This document shows, in pieces, positions 1-8,919 of a stretch of 43,537 nucleotides of DNA; the stretch's first letter is position 1; each line of letters opens with the position of its first letter. This stretch comes from Bartonella tribocorum (lineage in GTDB: Bacteria > Pseudomonadota > Alphaproteobacteria > Rhizobiales > Rhizobiaceae): the NCBI RefSeq assembly GCF_002778015.1, contig NZ_NJPP01000015.1:171-43707 (forward strand). Direction: 5' to 3'. A program made the position numbers and the translations under genes. The notes beneath the pieces are model-generated. The model saw nothing but the letters and a program-made list of their open reading frames with translations, made no database searches and was not told the origin of the DNA.

Positions 1-133
1 CAAAAATTTAAGTAAAGATATTTTTAAAATATTTAAAAACAGAGTATGTTCATGTTCTTTTACACTATTTGTTATTTTTTGTAAAAATTATAGAGGATAA
101 TGCAATTTTGTAAAAAATAAAATTCAGGAGAAA

Positions 134-286
134 ATAGCAGTTACTGTTTCTACGGCAGAAAATAATGCCGTTATTAAAGCTGTGGGTAGAGCTGTTATGC
201 ACGATGTTGAGGAACAAAATGGTATTGCTTTTGAGAAAGTTGAAAAAGTTTCTGCATATTCAGGTTTAGCTTTTTGGGGGAGCTAG
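134..286 (+). pseudogene. Short open frame, C-terminal gene fragment (unidentified)
   Basis: An open frame of about 50 codons runs to a TAG at 284-286 and ends in the residues YSGLAFWGS. No ATG, GTG or TTG in this frame follows the in-frame stop at 98-100, although an AGGAG stands at 126-130. The residue composition looks protein-like (AENNAVIKAVGRAVMHDVEE), so this is probably the tail of a decayed gene. I do not recognise the family. It could also be chance. Confidence 0.25.
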
Positions 287-774
287 GCATTTTCTCGCTT
301 CTTGTTTCTGTATGTGTGGGAGATAGATTGGGGACAGTTGTATCTCTTTTAGGAATATTTCGTACACTTTAGGAGAAGACTGATCTTCGTAGAAGATTCA
401 TTGAATTTGTCGAAGCATTTTTTTCATTTCATTATGTAAAAAAATCAATATTTGAAGGGTCTTATACTGTGTTTGATGGAAAAAACATTATTTTTAACCC
501 TAAATATATCTTTTATTGCTGTGATTAAAGTTCAATGTTTTGCAATTGATGTTTTTCTTTTTCAAAGTGATGTAACCTGACTTTTTATAATTTATAGTTA
601 TTTTCTCGTCATAAGGCTAGCATTTTCACCCTCTTTATCAGTTTTTTCATATTGTCTTGCTGCTCTCATATAAAGGTTATCCATCAAAAATATATTTATA
701 CAGTTTAAAACTTTTTTATATTGTAAAACAAGAACAGACAAAATAAATACTCTCTATTTTCTCTTCTAATATAC
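287..774. other. Gene-poor AT-rich stretch
   Basis: I see no supportable gene here. Short open stretches exist (for example around 385-525 on the plus strand), but they have no start with a ribosome binding site and no recognisable motif. It is most likely decayed coding DNA. Confidence 0.4.
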
Positions 775-1215
775 GTAAATTATGATTATAAATCAGTATA
801 CTCAATTAAAAAACTCATTGCTTTATAAATATTTATCATTTCAAATCTGTTTACGTTGAAGCTATCAAAAGCGTTTTTGGCCTATAACACGTTGCATTCG
901 TGTATAGGTAAAAATTATTTAAGAAAAGGGTAAAAATTTTCTCATGAATTATCTTTAAGGCTTAAATGCTGTCGTAATATTGGGAATTGAAAAATAAAAA
1001 GATGATGCCGGTTTGTATTTTTTATGGCGAAAAGAGAGTGATACACAATGAATCTTATACCATCTCATGGAGAGGTTTATGTTATAGTGTTTACAGGCTT
1101 TATTGTGAGAGAGAGGTGCTGATATGCGGTGTTGGAAAATGTTTTTATGAAAACAGACACTTGAATTTGCAATACAAGTATATTTTGGATTGTTCTGTTA
1201 CGTTAGGAAAGGATA
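775..1215 (+). pseudogene. Degenerate tyrosine-integrase remnant A (5' end)
   Basis: The segment begins with the upstream element shared by all integrase remnants in this window: 'attataaatca' near 785, 'atttcaaatctgttta' near 840, and a 'tgtataggtaaaaa' motif near 902. A mutated version of the integrase N-terminus follows. Around 960-1070 the sequence still matches the better copies (aatgctgtcgtaatattggga, then a 'gatgatgccggtttg' block that encodes CDGAGLL-like residues in less damaged copies). Several frames are broken, so no product is expected. The assignment depends on comparison with the remnants at 4190 and 10500. Confidence 0.55.
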
Positions 1216-1239
1216 TTGTTTAAGTCAAGGTGATAAGGA

Positions 1240-1760
1240 GGTGATACATGAAGGAGAGGGCAAGAACAAGGTCTTGTTTCGTATAAAGATTTGCAATTCA
1301 CATCTTCATGAAGGAAGTCTTCTTAATCCAGAATACGTTTATTTTTTACGCGTTAGTCTCATATAGAAAAGGAAACGTTGTTCCTTAAAGAAACATTTCG
1401 CAACGCACCTAAGCCCATCTCATGGGCGGGGTCTGTGAAGGGTATAACAGTAAATCCATTGAACACCTCCATTTTTACGCTTATGAAGAAGCAAACCGGA
1501 ATCATCATACACTTTGCCAGCTCGTGGATGTTGTAAAACAGCCCTTAGCCCTTGAGAGCGTTCATAAGAGCCATTTTTAGTCCTTTCTTATACACACTTG
1601 ATCAATACACTCATACCGCTTATGATGTGTAAGGGGGTAGTTTTGATTGATTTAAGATAAGCAGATTTGAAACAAGAGAATTTTGTGTTATTGGGGATTC
1701 TCATTCAAGTTGAATAACGCTATATTATCATTATAAATCAATAGCTTGTATTATCAATCA
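1240..1760 (-). pseudogene. Degenerate tyrosine-integrase remnant B
   Basis: Read on the minus strand, the common upstream element (about 1760 to 1590) leads into ATGAACGCTCTCAAGGG and then the integrase N-terminal region. This includes the AAGCGTAAAAATGGAGGTG block that corresponds to a HKRKDGG motif. Roughly 1290-1600 is nearly identical, in inverted orientation, to 4175-4470, and both copies share the same disabling stop early in the gene. The family is inferred from the arm-binding domain of P4-type integrases (N-terminal DUF4102), better seen in the copy at 10500. No functional protein can be made. Confidence 0.7.
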
Positions 1761-1800
1761 ATGGATTTTTATGTTAAGGTAAAAAGAGGATATTTATAGC

Positions 1801-3129
1801 TTAGCCAAGAGAAGGGCAATGAAGTAAAAGGTCTTGTTTGGCACGAAGACGCGCAATCCATTGATCTTCACGAATAGCCGTATTATGGACTGTAATGAGT
1901 TCATTTTTTTTAATTGCAGCTGTTACTGTTGCTTTTTCTAAAAGACCACAAGGAATAGCTTGGTGAGCGCGTGCTTCTGCAATGTTCATGATCCAAGCGC
2001 GATAACTATAAAGACCGATAAAATCTAACTGATCGCCTGGGTATAAATCTTTTTTAGCAATAGCACAGACTTCCACGACTGGGTGGCTAAGGGGAACCAT
2101 ATCTTTTTTGCCATAAAGCATAACGCGTGCGCAGGTAAGGGGAACTTCCATGGCTGTTAAATGATAGGGGCGGTGAAAGGTGAAATAAGGGCCATGCCCC
2201 ATTTTTAAATCTTCCATACGTTCGCGTAAACGTGGGTGTGCTATTTCTGCAATGACAAAGACCCCTGGGGAGACACCTTGACCTATTGAATAATCCACCA
2301 CACCATATTGCTGTAAAATGCCCCCATCTTGTTTGGGGATAAGCACTTTGTTTAAATCTTGCAGTGCTGCTTGGGGGCCATGCATTCCTGGGCAATCGGG
2401 GAGAAGTCCAGTGGCATTGGCAATGGCTGCCATTTCAACCATCGTTTTTGAACCATCAATGAATTCAACCAACATGCGCACATTCATATTACGGCGGCGT
2501 GCTTCTTCTTCGTAAGCATCTGGTGTGGCATCAAAGAGGAGGGGATTATTTTTTCCCTTTCCCGCTGCAACAATTCTATGCCCAAGACCTGAAACAAACT
2601 CGATAAGTTCCATGCAGGAAGTAGGTTCATCACCAGCACCAAGGGTATAAATAAGTCCCCGTTTTTCTGCCTCATGTTTCAGATATGCGCCAATCGTAAC
2701 ATCGGCTTCAACATTCATCATGACAAGATGTTTGTTGTTTTCAAGCGCTTTGAAGCCAATTTCTGCTCCTGCTTCAGGATAACCTGTTGCATCAACGATA
2801 ATATCAATTTGTTCATGACGTAAAATAAGGTCAATGTCATCTGTTGCTGCAATCAAACCTTTTTCAATGCTTTGCGTGAGGGCATGAGCATTTTCAACTT
2901 CACAGACATGTCCTTCTTCGTCATAAGCGAGTATCGCAGCATCAAAAATACGCGACGGTGTTCTCGTGGCTACGGCAGCGACTATTATACCCTCCATATG
3001 CGCAACACTTGATAATAAATCAGTGCCCATTTCACCACAACCAATCAGTCCAATACGGATGGGGGGATGGTTTTCTGCACGTTGCTTCAAATCATGCGCT
3101 AAACCTGTTAGGTTCACATTGCTTGCCAT
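1801..3129 (-). CDS. NAD(P)-dependent oxidoreductase with C-terminal SAF domain
   Basis: This 442-residue cytosolic protein has an N-terminal Rossmann fold: IRIGLIGCGEMG at about residues 24-35 is the dinucleotide-binding loop, and DIIVDATGYPEAGAE near 110-125 is typical of homoserine-dehydrogenase-like and Gfo/Idh-like enzymes. A SAF domain lies at about 350-420 (KKDLYPGDQLDFIGLYSYRAW), a fold also found in antifreeze-like and sugar-acid enzymes. Such fusions are common in Rhizobiales and are often labelled homoserine dehydrogenase-like, but the substrate is not known to me. The ATG at 3129 is followed by a clean frame. The gene stands alone and is transcribed away from the MaoC gene. It lies between inverted integrase remnants, and an internal fragment of it is duplicated in inverted orientation at 5889-6150. 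Confidence 0.85.
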   Translation of the reverse strand: MASNVNLTGLAHDLKQRAENHPPIRIGLIGCGEMGTDLLSSVAHMEGIIVAAVATRTPSRIFDAAILAYDEEGHVCEVENAHALTQSIEKGLIAATDDIDLILRHEQIDIIVDATGYPEAGAEIGFKALENNKHLVMMNVEADVTIGAYLKHEAEKRGLIYTLGAGDEPTSCMELIEFVSGLGHRIVAAGKGKNNPLLFDATPDAYEEEARRRNMNVRMLVEFIDGSKTMVEMAAIANATGLLPDCPGMHGPQAALQDLNKVLIPKQDGGILQQYGVVDYSIGQGVSPGVFVIAEIAHPRLRERMEDLKMGHGPYFTFHRPYHLTAMEVPLTCARVMLYGKKDMVPLSHPVVEVCAIAKKDLYPGDQLDFIGLYSYRAWIMNIAEARAHQAIPCGLLEKATVTAAIKKNELITVHNTAIREDQWIARLRAKQDLLLHCPSLG

Positions 3130-3290
3130 TCTTTTTTCCCATTTGAAAACTATTCTGTTAAAAAAGATTTCTTATTCATAAGGTGTATTTGTTTTTAAGA
3201 CAATTAATCTTTTATTCTTGATGCTCTAATCAATAGGTTTTATAAAAGCAAGAGGGTGGTAGCTTTATCAAATGAAATAGGAATAGCGTT

Positions 3291-3770
3291 ATGCAGCAAA
3301 AAATCGCAGTACAAGATGTTACGACTTTTATTGGAAAAGAAATGGGACTATCGGAATGGCGTCTTGTTACACAGGATATGATTAATCAATTTGCATGCGC
3401 TACAGATGATCATCAATGGATACACGTTGATGAGGAAAAGGCTAAAAAGACACCTTTTGGGGGAACGATTGCTCATGGTTTTTTAACATTATCGCTTTTA
3501 TCTACGCTTGCTTATGAGGCTCTTCCAGAGTTAGAAGGGGCTGCAATGGGGATTAATTATGGTTTTGATAAAGTACGTTTCATGAGCCCTGTGAAAACAG
3601 GGGCACGGGTGCGTGCACGTTTTGTGTTAGATGATGCCGAAATTCGCCCTTCTGGTCGCGTGGTTTTCCATTATGGGGTGAGTGTGGAAGTGGAACAGTT
3701 AAAAAAACCAGCTCTTACGGCCCAATGGCTTATTGTTGCTGTCATGGAAGAAAAATCTTCTAACCTTTAA
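3291..3770 (+). CDS. MaoC-family (R)-specific enoyl-CoA hydratase-like protein
   Basis: This 159-residue single hotdog-fold protein has the MaoC/NodN signature: a FACATDDHQWIHVD segment at about residues 36-49 carries the catalytic Asp/His hydratase motif, followed by FGGTIAHGFLTLSLL. The family hydrates 2-enoyl-CoA (R-specific) in fatty acid or polyhydroxyalkanoate metabolism, or has NodN-like roles. The exact substrate cannot be read from the sequence. Its length matches single-domain family members. It is divergent from the SAF oxidoreductase, with a 161 bp gap that should hold both promoters. The start at 3291 is the first ATG and begins MQQKIAVQDV; the ribosome binding site is weak (GGAATAG). 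Confidence 0.85.
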   Translation: MQQKIAVQDVTTFIGKEMGLSEWRLVTQDMINQFACATDDHQWIHVDEEKAKKTPFGGTIAHGFLTLSLLSTLAYEALPELEGAAMGINYGFDKVRFMSPVKTGARVRARFVLDDAEIRPSGRVVFHYGVSVEVEQLKKPALTAQWLIVAVMEEKSSNL

Positions 3771-3844
3771 GATTATTTGAGTGCTTTATTTGATAAGAAT
3801 TTTTATACGATCTTATTAGAATTTTCTTCGATGATAGCGTTGAA

Positions 3845-4190
3845 GATGTATTGATTTGTAATGATAATTTCGTGTCATTCATCCTAAATGCAAGTTTAGA
3901 ATATCATAAGATTCTCTCACTCTAAATCTATTTTCATCTTGAAACAGCTAAAAGCACTCATTTACTACGTTTAAAAGCGAGGAAGCCTGTATGGCGTGAA
4001 ATTGTACAAGATATTAATTTATAATGATACTTCACTGTTTTCTATGTTAAATGAGAGAAGACCAAAATATTGTAAAATTCTTTCATTTCAAATCTGTTTA
4101 TGTTGAAGTACCCATTTGCTTCCACGTTACAAATTGGGTTGGTGTGTGGGTAAAAAACTATTAGGAAAGGACTAAAAATGGCTCTTATGA
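3845..4190 (+). repeat. Two adjacent copies of the integrase upstream element
   Basis: The conserved segment that precedes integrase remnants appears twice here. A diverged copy lies at about 3845-4010 (gatttgtaatgataat, then ctctcactctaaatctattttcatcttgaaaca, ending gaaattgtacaagat). A second lies at about 4015-4190 (aatttataatgatac, atttcaaatctgttta, ggttggtgtgtgggtaaaaa) and leads into remnant C. Copy-to-copy matches are obvious by eye but contain many substitutions. The element probably carried the integrase promoter; that role is inferred. Confidence 0.5.
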
Positions 4191-4930
4191 ACGCTCTCAA
4201 GGGCTAAGGGCTGTTTTACAACATCCACGAGCTGGCAAAGTGTGCGATGGTGTCGGTAGGTTACTTCATAAGCGTAAAAATGGAGGTGTTCAATGGATTT
4301 ACTGTTCTACCCTTCACGGGTGCTGCTCATGAGATGGGCTTGGGGGTGTTGCGAAATGTTTCTTTAAGGAATAACGTTTCCTTTTCTATATGAGACTAAC
4401 GCGTAAAAAATAAACGTATTCTGGATTAAGAAGACTTCCTTCATGAAGATTACGTGAATTGCAAATCAATGGCGTTTTGTTTTGCATGAGGGGCGTGAAC
4501 CCATTAAAGAGCGTGATAAATGAAAAGCGTGGGGCAATGCGTAATCTCCATTCTTTAAAGGATATTGCTTTAGAGATTTTTGAAAATCGTAAAGCTGAAT
4601 TAAAAGGATATGGTAAAGATGGCAATTAGTTTGTACCTTTACGCCTTTAATATTCTTCCAAAATGAGGCTGTCTGCTTGTTTCAGAGATTATCCAACAGA
4701 GATACGCAATACCCTTGCCCCTATTGGGCATACAAAAGCTGATACAGTGCGTAAAGCACTGAACCGTTGTTGATCTCAAATATGCGGCGGCTTTGAGTTT
4801 AGATGTTGATTTATAGTCAATAACAAAGGTACGTGCTTTTTTATGAAGCGTAAAGATGGAAGGCACAATGGGGTGACTGTTATGCTATTCACGGATGTTG
4901 TCGTGAAATGGAATTGAAGATTTTATGCCT
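4190..4930 (+). pseudogene. Degenerate tyrosine-integrase remnant C
   Basis: Read in shifting frames, this segment gives the N-terminal two thirds of a P4-type tyrosine integrase. It has the HKRKNGGVQW arm-domain block near 4270-4300, REPIKERDK near 4495-4520, AMRNLHSLKDIA near 4535-4565, ENRKAELKGYGKDGN near 4580-4625, and IRNTLAPIGHTKADTVRKALNR near 4700-4765. Stops and frameshifts interrupt it many times, and no catalytic Arg-His-Arg-Tyr C-terminal domain follows. Its first about 300 bp are mirrored at 1290-1600 on the other strand, and 4495-4680 is repeated directly at about 5005-5185. Confidence 0.75.
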
Positions 4931-4984
4931 CTTTTAAACAAGCGCAATGAATATGTGAGCCAAGTCTATTCCGTTTGGGGTATT

Positions 4985-5340
4985 CTGTTTTTATGAGCAG
5001 GTTGTGATCTCATTAAAGAGTGTGATAAATGAAAAGCGTGGGGCAATGCGTAATCTCCATTCTTTAAAGGATATTGATTTAGATGTTTTTGAAAATCGTA
5101 AAGCTGAATTAAAAAATGATGGTAAAGATGGTAATTGGTTTGCACCTTTACGCCTTTAATATTCTTTCCAAAATGAGGCAGTTTTTTCATTTTAGAAATT
5201 ATGTCTACGAAGTTATGCAAGAGGCTCGCTTGCACTTTGGTATACAAAGGCAGGAACAGTGTTTAGAGATTTTATCCCCCTCAATATGTCTTTAAAATAG
5301 GCTGTCGCATTTGGTCTAGATATTGGTGTATAAGCCACAA
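4985..5340 (+). pseudogene. Degenerate tyrosine-integrase remnant D
   Basis: This is a second direct copy of the middle of the integrase. It has the 'cattaaagagtgtgataaatgaaaagc' and 'aatctccattctttaaagg' blocks, then ENRKAELKNDGKDGNWFAPLRL-like coding near 5090-5160. It continues further than remnant C, into a segment reading like AVAFGLDIG near 5300-5330. The spacing from the matching bases in remnant C is about 500 bp, so C and D look like a tandem duplication that later decayed. No intact product remains. Confidence 0.7.
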
Positions 5341-5344
5341 GTTA

Positions 5345-5590
5345 AAGCAGAAACTTTGTTTAAAAAAATAATGCTATAAAACCATTCGTAGAAGTTTTAA
5401 CTGGAACAGCAGATATAGGTTGCTCAGCAGAAGGATTCTAGTTTGTATAGAGGAAGGCTCATGTGGAACTGATGCAAAGGTAGTGAGCGTAGAATCTGTA
5501 GGGATAAATGTTTCAAACGTTTCAGATTCTTTAGGAAAAGAAGATGTAAATGGTATAAGCAGAGGCCCAACAGATGGAGGTTGTTCAGGC
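5345..5590 (-). other. Proline-rich open frame, unidentified
   Basis: On the minus strand an open frame of about 80 codons has Pro/Ser/Thr-rich content (EQPPSVGPLLIPF, then PKESETFETFIPTDS) and ends near 5345. It has no credible start, because a stop lies just upstream at about 5585. It could be a fragment of a proline-rich surface or TonB-like linker, or simply chance. I cannot name a family. Confidence 0.2.
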
Positions 5591-5888
5591 TAAATAGTCT
5601 CTGTTGGTTGTTCAGAAATAGATGGGCAATGAATTGGAGAGATGTTCCTGTATTCTATCAAACATTTTGGGAGGAAACAATCATATGTTGAGAGTGATTA
5701 ATCATAGTTATGGTGGAGGTGTGATAGCCTTAAGGGTTATAGCGGATTGTTATGTCGGCTTGATCACTTTGAGGGGGCTGTGGGCTTATGGATGGATTGC
5801 AATCAATAGAGTGGTTTAATATGATAATTTATCGTTTTATGGTGAGAGAGAATTTTGAATGTTGTAAGCTTTCTCATTTCCTTTTATA

Positions 5889-6150
5889 TTGATTGCGGCA
5901 ACAGATGATATTGACCTTGTTTTGCGCCATGAACAAATTGATATTATCGTTGATGCAACTGGTTATCCTGAAGCGGGAGCAGAAATTAGCTTTAAAGCAC
6001 TTGAAAACAACAAACATCTTGTCATGATGAATGTTGAAGCCGATGTTACGATTGGCGTGTATCTGAAACATGAGGTAGAAAAATGAGGCCTTATTTATAC
6101 CCTTGGTGCTGGTGATGAACCTACTTTCTGCATGGAAGCCATTAAGATTA
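5889..6150 (+). pseudogene. Inverted fragment of the SAF-domain oxidoreductase
   Basis: About 255 bp match codons 93-177 of the oxidoreductase at 1801-3129, but on the opposite strand. The residues DDIDLVLRHEQIDIIVDATG and NNKHLVMMNVEADVTIG are retained. I count about 17 base differences, many synonymous in the first half, plus a nonsense change (CGG to TGA, about 6084-6086) after a VEK segment. Matching coding sequence continues past the stop to the CMEA region. Neither the Rossmann GxGxxG loop nor the SAF domain is present, so this is a non-functional partial duplicate. Confidence 0.85.
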
Positions 6151-6326
6151 TTTGCTTGGTTACAAACTGGGGGCTTATGTCGATAAATTCACTTAAGAAA
6201 AGAGAAAACGGCTTGGCTTTTTATGGGCGTTTTCAAATCGCCCAATAGGTGTTTCTACTTGCGAGGTGTTGTACTTTAGAAGTGGCAAAGAGGGTAATAA
6301 TACAAGCCCGTGAAATTCTAAGTCTT

Positions 6327-6986
6327 TTAATGCTTTGTTTTATCAAGTTTTTGTACGATTTTATCAGAAGTCCATTGGGTTGTAATATTGAGGACAATCA
6401 AAAGAATGATGACGATGGTCATGATAAAGGTATTATAGCGTTGATAGCCATAGCGGATTGCCATGTCTCCTAAACCGCCTCCACCAAGATATCCGGCAAG
6501 TGAGGTGGCGCCTATGAGAGAAATGACCATGACTGTAAAACCTGTAATTAGGCTAGGGAGAGCTTCAGGAATAAGAACATATCGGATAATTTGAAGACGG
6601 CTTGCACCCATAGAGCGGATTGCTTCAATGAGACCTTTTTCAACGGTTTTAAAAGCGAGTTCTGCCATGCGTGCATAAAAAGGAGTTGCTGAAATGATAA
6701 GTATAAAAATTACAGCAGGCATTCCTATCCCTCTTCCTACAACGATACGCGTAACGGGAAGAAGATAAAATGCAAGAATAATAAAGGGAATAGCACGAAT
6801 ACTATCAACGATCATGCTTAAAGGACGATTGATGAGACATGAGGCAAAAATCCCTCCGCGTGCTGTTGTATGAAGAAGAAGACCAAGGGGAAGCCCTATA
6901 ATAAATGCCATAAAAGAAGCACTCAGTGTCATCAATATTGTATCAATAACAGCTTGGGGAAGTTCATGAGTCAAAACATTAAACAT
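6327..6986 (-). CDS. metI: Methionine ABC transporter permease MetI
   Basis: This 219-residue inner-membrane permease of the methionine uptake (MUT) family has about five hydrophobic segments. The cytoplasmic ABC-contact (EAA) loop is at about residues 125-150 (GLIEAIRSMGASRLQIIRYVLIPEALPSL). It forms the channel for D/L-methionine import with MetN and MetQ. The first 8 bp overlap the end of metN, which implies translational coupling in a metQ-metN-metI operon. The length is normal for the family (about 217-220). No convincing terminator follows; a weak degenerate echo of its 3' end may lie at 5655-5760. Confidence 0.93.
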   Translation of the reverse strand: MFNVLTHELPQAVIDTILMTLSASFMAFIIGLPLGLLLHTTARGGIFASCLINRPLSMIVDSIRAIPFIILAFYLLPVTRIVVGRGIGMPAVIFILIISATPFYARMAELAFKTVEKGLIEAIRSMGASRLQIIRYVLIPEALPSLITGFTVMVISLIGATSLAGYLGGGGLGDMAIRYGYQRYNTFIMTIVIILLIVLNITTQWTSDKIVQKLDKTKH

Positions 6987-8013
6987 AGCCTAATACCTCA
7001 CAATATCGTCCTTTTTTCGTTAACCATTGAACAGCTTTTTCTAAAGCTTCTTTATTTTCTCCAGGAAGCGCCAAGAAGAGTCGCCCGATGGTTTCATCTT
7101 GAACGGTATCAATACCACCATGCAAAATACGTGCTTTTAAACCACTCTCATTTTCTAGAAGATGAAGAAAAGGTTGCTGGGCAATTTCACCTGCAATATT
7201 GATTTCAATGACAGCTTCTTGTCCTATGTTCTTGAGATTTTTCGCAAATTTTTCAGGAAGTTGCGGGGTGACAAGTTTGAGCATGGCGATGGTTGTATCA
7301 TCTTGCGGTGATGTAAAGATGTCTTTCACACGTCCTTCTTCTACAATGTGCCCTTGATTAAGAACAACGACGCGATGCGCTATGGTGCGCACAACTTCCA
7401 TTTCATGGGTAATGAGTACAATCGTGAGATTGAGGCGTTTGTTAATATCTGCAAGGAGCTCTAAAATAGATTGTGTTGTTTCCGGATCAAGAGCAGAAGT
7501 TGCTTCATCGGATAACAATATTTTAGGATTAGCGGCTAGAGCACGGGCAATCCCAACGCGTTGTTTTTGCCCTCCTGATAATTGTGCCGGATAGCAATAT
7601 TCCTTCCCATCTAACCCAACCAATTCAATGAGTTCAAGGGCACGTTTGTGGCGTTGTTTTTTACTAACACCACTTAATTTAAGCGGCAATGCAATGTTAT
7701 CAAGAATATTTTGCGAAGAGAGAAGATTGAAATGTTGAAAAATCATTCCAATCCGTTGACGGTAAGGCGCCCATTCCATCTCTGATAAATTTGAAATATC
7801 AACATCTTCAAAAGAAATGGACCCAGCATCAATCTTTTCTAACCCATTTAAACAGCGAATAAGTGTCGATTTTCCTGCGCCACTGCGTCCAATAATGCCA
7901 AGGATTTCACCAGCATGGATATTTAAAGAAAGATTATTAATTACCGGAACACCAGCCGTTTTGTTAAAACAACGGCTGATGTTTTTTAAGGAGATAAGCG
8001 TAGGTTTTTCCAT
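6979..8013 (-). CDS. metN: Methionine ABC transporter ATP-binding protein MetN
   Basis: This 344-residue ATPase energises methionine import. Visible motifs are Walker A GRSGAGKST (about 42-50), Q-loop FQHFNLL, signature LSGGQKQR (about 140), Walker B ILLSDEATSALDPE and an H-loop His (ITHEM). The C-terminal part (about 265-344) matches the regulatory NIL/C2 domain that mediates methionine feedback inhibition in this family. I take the ATG at 8013, giving MEKPTLISLK; a TTG two codons upstream is less likely. It lies between metQ (27 bp upstream) and metI (8 bp overlap). All ATPase motifs are intact. Confidence 0.95.
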   Translation of the reverse strand: MEKPTLISLKNISRCFNKTAGVPVINNLSLNIHAGEILGIIGRSGAGKSTLIRCLNGLEKIDAGSISFEDVDISNLSEMEWAPYRQRIGMIFQHFNLLSSQNILDNIALPLKLSGVSKKQRHKRALELIELVGLDGKEYCYPAQLSGGQKQRVGIARALAANPKILLSDEATSALDPETTQSILELLADINKRLNLTIVLITHEMEVVRTIAHRVVVLNQGHIVEEGRVKDIFTSPQDDTTIAMLKLVTPQLPEKFAKNLKNIGQEAVIEINIAGEIAQQPFLHLLENESGLKARILHGGIDTVQDETIGRLFLALPGENKEALEKAVQWLTKKGRYCEVLGYV

Positions 8014-8040
8014 TAACAATTACCGAGATATTTGGCACAA

Positions 8041-8859
8041 TTACCAAGATGTTTGGGCGGTTTTGCCAAAAATCTCTTTGATTTTTGCACGGATAAGATC
8101 GTTGTTATAAGCGGCAACTAACTTTTTAACCCATGGTTCATCTTTTTCGCTCGTGCGTACAACGATGATATTATCATAAGGATTATTTTTTGCGCTTTCC
8201 CATGCGACCACATCTTTTTCGGAGCTTAATCCGGAAACAATCGCCCAGTTTGTATTTACAATGGCAATATCAAAATCGTCGATTGCACGCCCGAGCATAC
8301 CGGCATCGAGCTCACGAATTTGCAAGTTTTTAGGATTTTCAATAATATCAAGGGGAGAGGCAAGAATATTATGAGGATCTTTTAACTTAATCAGACCTAA
8401 AGAATTGAGAAGAAGTAAGGCTCTTCCACCATTCGATGGGTCGTTAGGAATACCAACATGTGCACCATCACGCAGATCTTTTAAGTCTTTAATTTTGTGT
8501 GAATAAACGCCGATTGGAGCAATAAATGTATAGCCGACAATTGAAAGTTTATAGCCACGTTGTTTCATTTGTTCATTAAGATAAGGGGCGTGCTGAAAAG
8601 CATTTGCATCGATCTCTCCTGCGTTAACAGCGTCGTTAGGCAAAGCGTAATCAGAAAAATAAACGAGTTCAATATCTAAGCCGGCTTTTTTAGCCTGTTC
8701 AGCAGCGATTTTCCAGATAATCGCATCCCGTCCTTCCATAATACCAAGTTTGATTTTTGTTTTGTCAGCAGCCATGGAAAAAGCAGTAGACAAAAAAAGT
8801 GCCAAGAGAGAGAGAAATAATCCTCTAAGACGACTACGAGAAAAAAATTTTAATGTCAT
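8041..8859 (-). CDS. metQ: Methionine-binding periplasmic protein MetQ (NlpA family)
   Basis: This 272-residue substrate-binding protein delivers methionine to MetNI. The N-terminus is a signal peptide (RSRLRGLFLSLLALFLSTAF, then SMAADK). There is no Cys at the cleavage site, so it looks like a soluble periplasmic protein rather than the lipoprotein form seen in many relatives. The mature part begins KIKLGIMEG, and YFSDYALPNDAVNAGEIDAN and VGIPNDPSNGGRALLLL are characteristic of the NlpA family. It is the first gene of the metQNI operon. I found no recognisable SAM riboswitch upstream. Confidence 0.93.
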   Translation of the reverse strand: MTLKFFSRSRLRGLFLSLLALFLSTAFSMAADKTKIKLGIMEGRDAIIWKIAAEQAKKAGLDIELVYFSDYALPNDAVNAGEIDANAFQHAPYLNEQMKQRGYKLSIVGYTFIAPIGVYSHKIKDLKDLRDGAHVGIPNDPSNGGRALLLLNSLGLIKLKDPHNILASPLDIIENPKNLQIRELDAGMLGRAIDDFDIAIVNTNWAIVSGLSSEKDVVAWESAKNNPYDNIIVVRTSEKDEPWVKKLVAAYNNDLIRAKIKEIFGKTAQTSW

Positions 8860-8873
8860 GTGCTTTTAACTTT

Positions 8874-8919
8874 CTTTTATAAGAGATTTTTTTAGGCTTT
8901 TATAAGAGATTTCTTGAGG
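8874..8919. repeat. 23-bp tandem repeat upstream of metQ
   Basis: Two adjacent 23-bp units (8874-8896 and 8897-8919) share CTTTTATAAGAGATTT and differ only near their ends. They lie 15 bp upstream of the metQ start, in its leader or promoter area. A regulatory role is possible but not shown. Confidence 0.7.

Noticed and set aside
987-1223. 78-codon open frame
   Set aside because: It overlaps integrase remnant A and lacks conserved protein features; treated as pseudogene sequence.
6224-6244. TGGGCG/CGCCCA hairpin downstream of metI
   Set aside because: There is no T-run on either strand after the stem, so I did not call a terminator.
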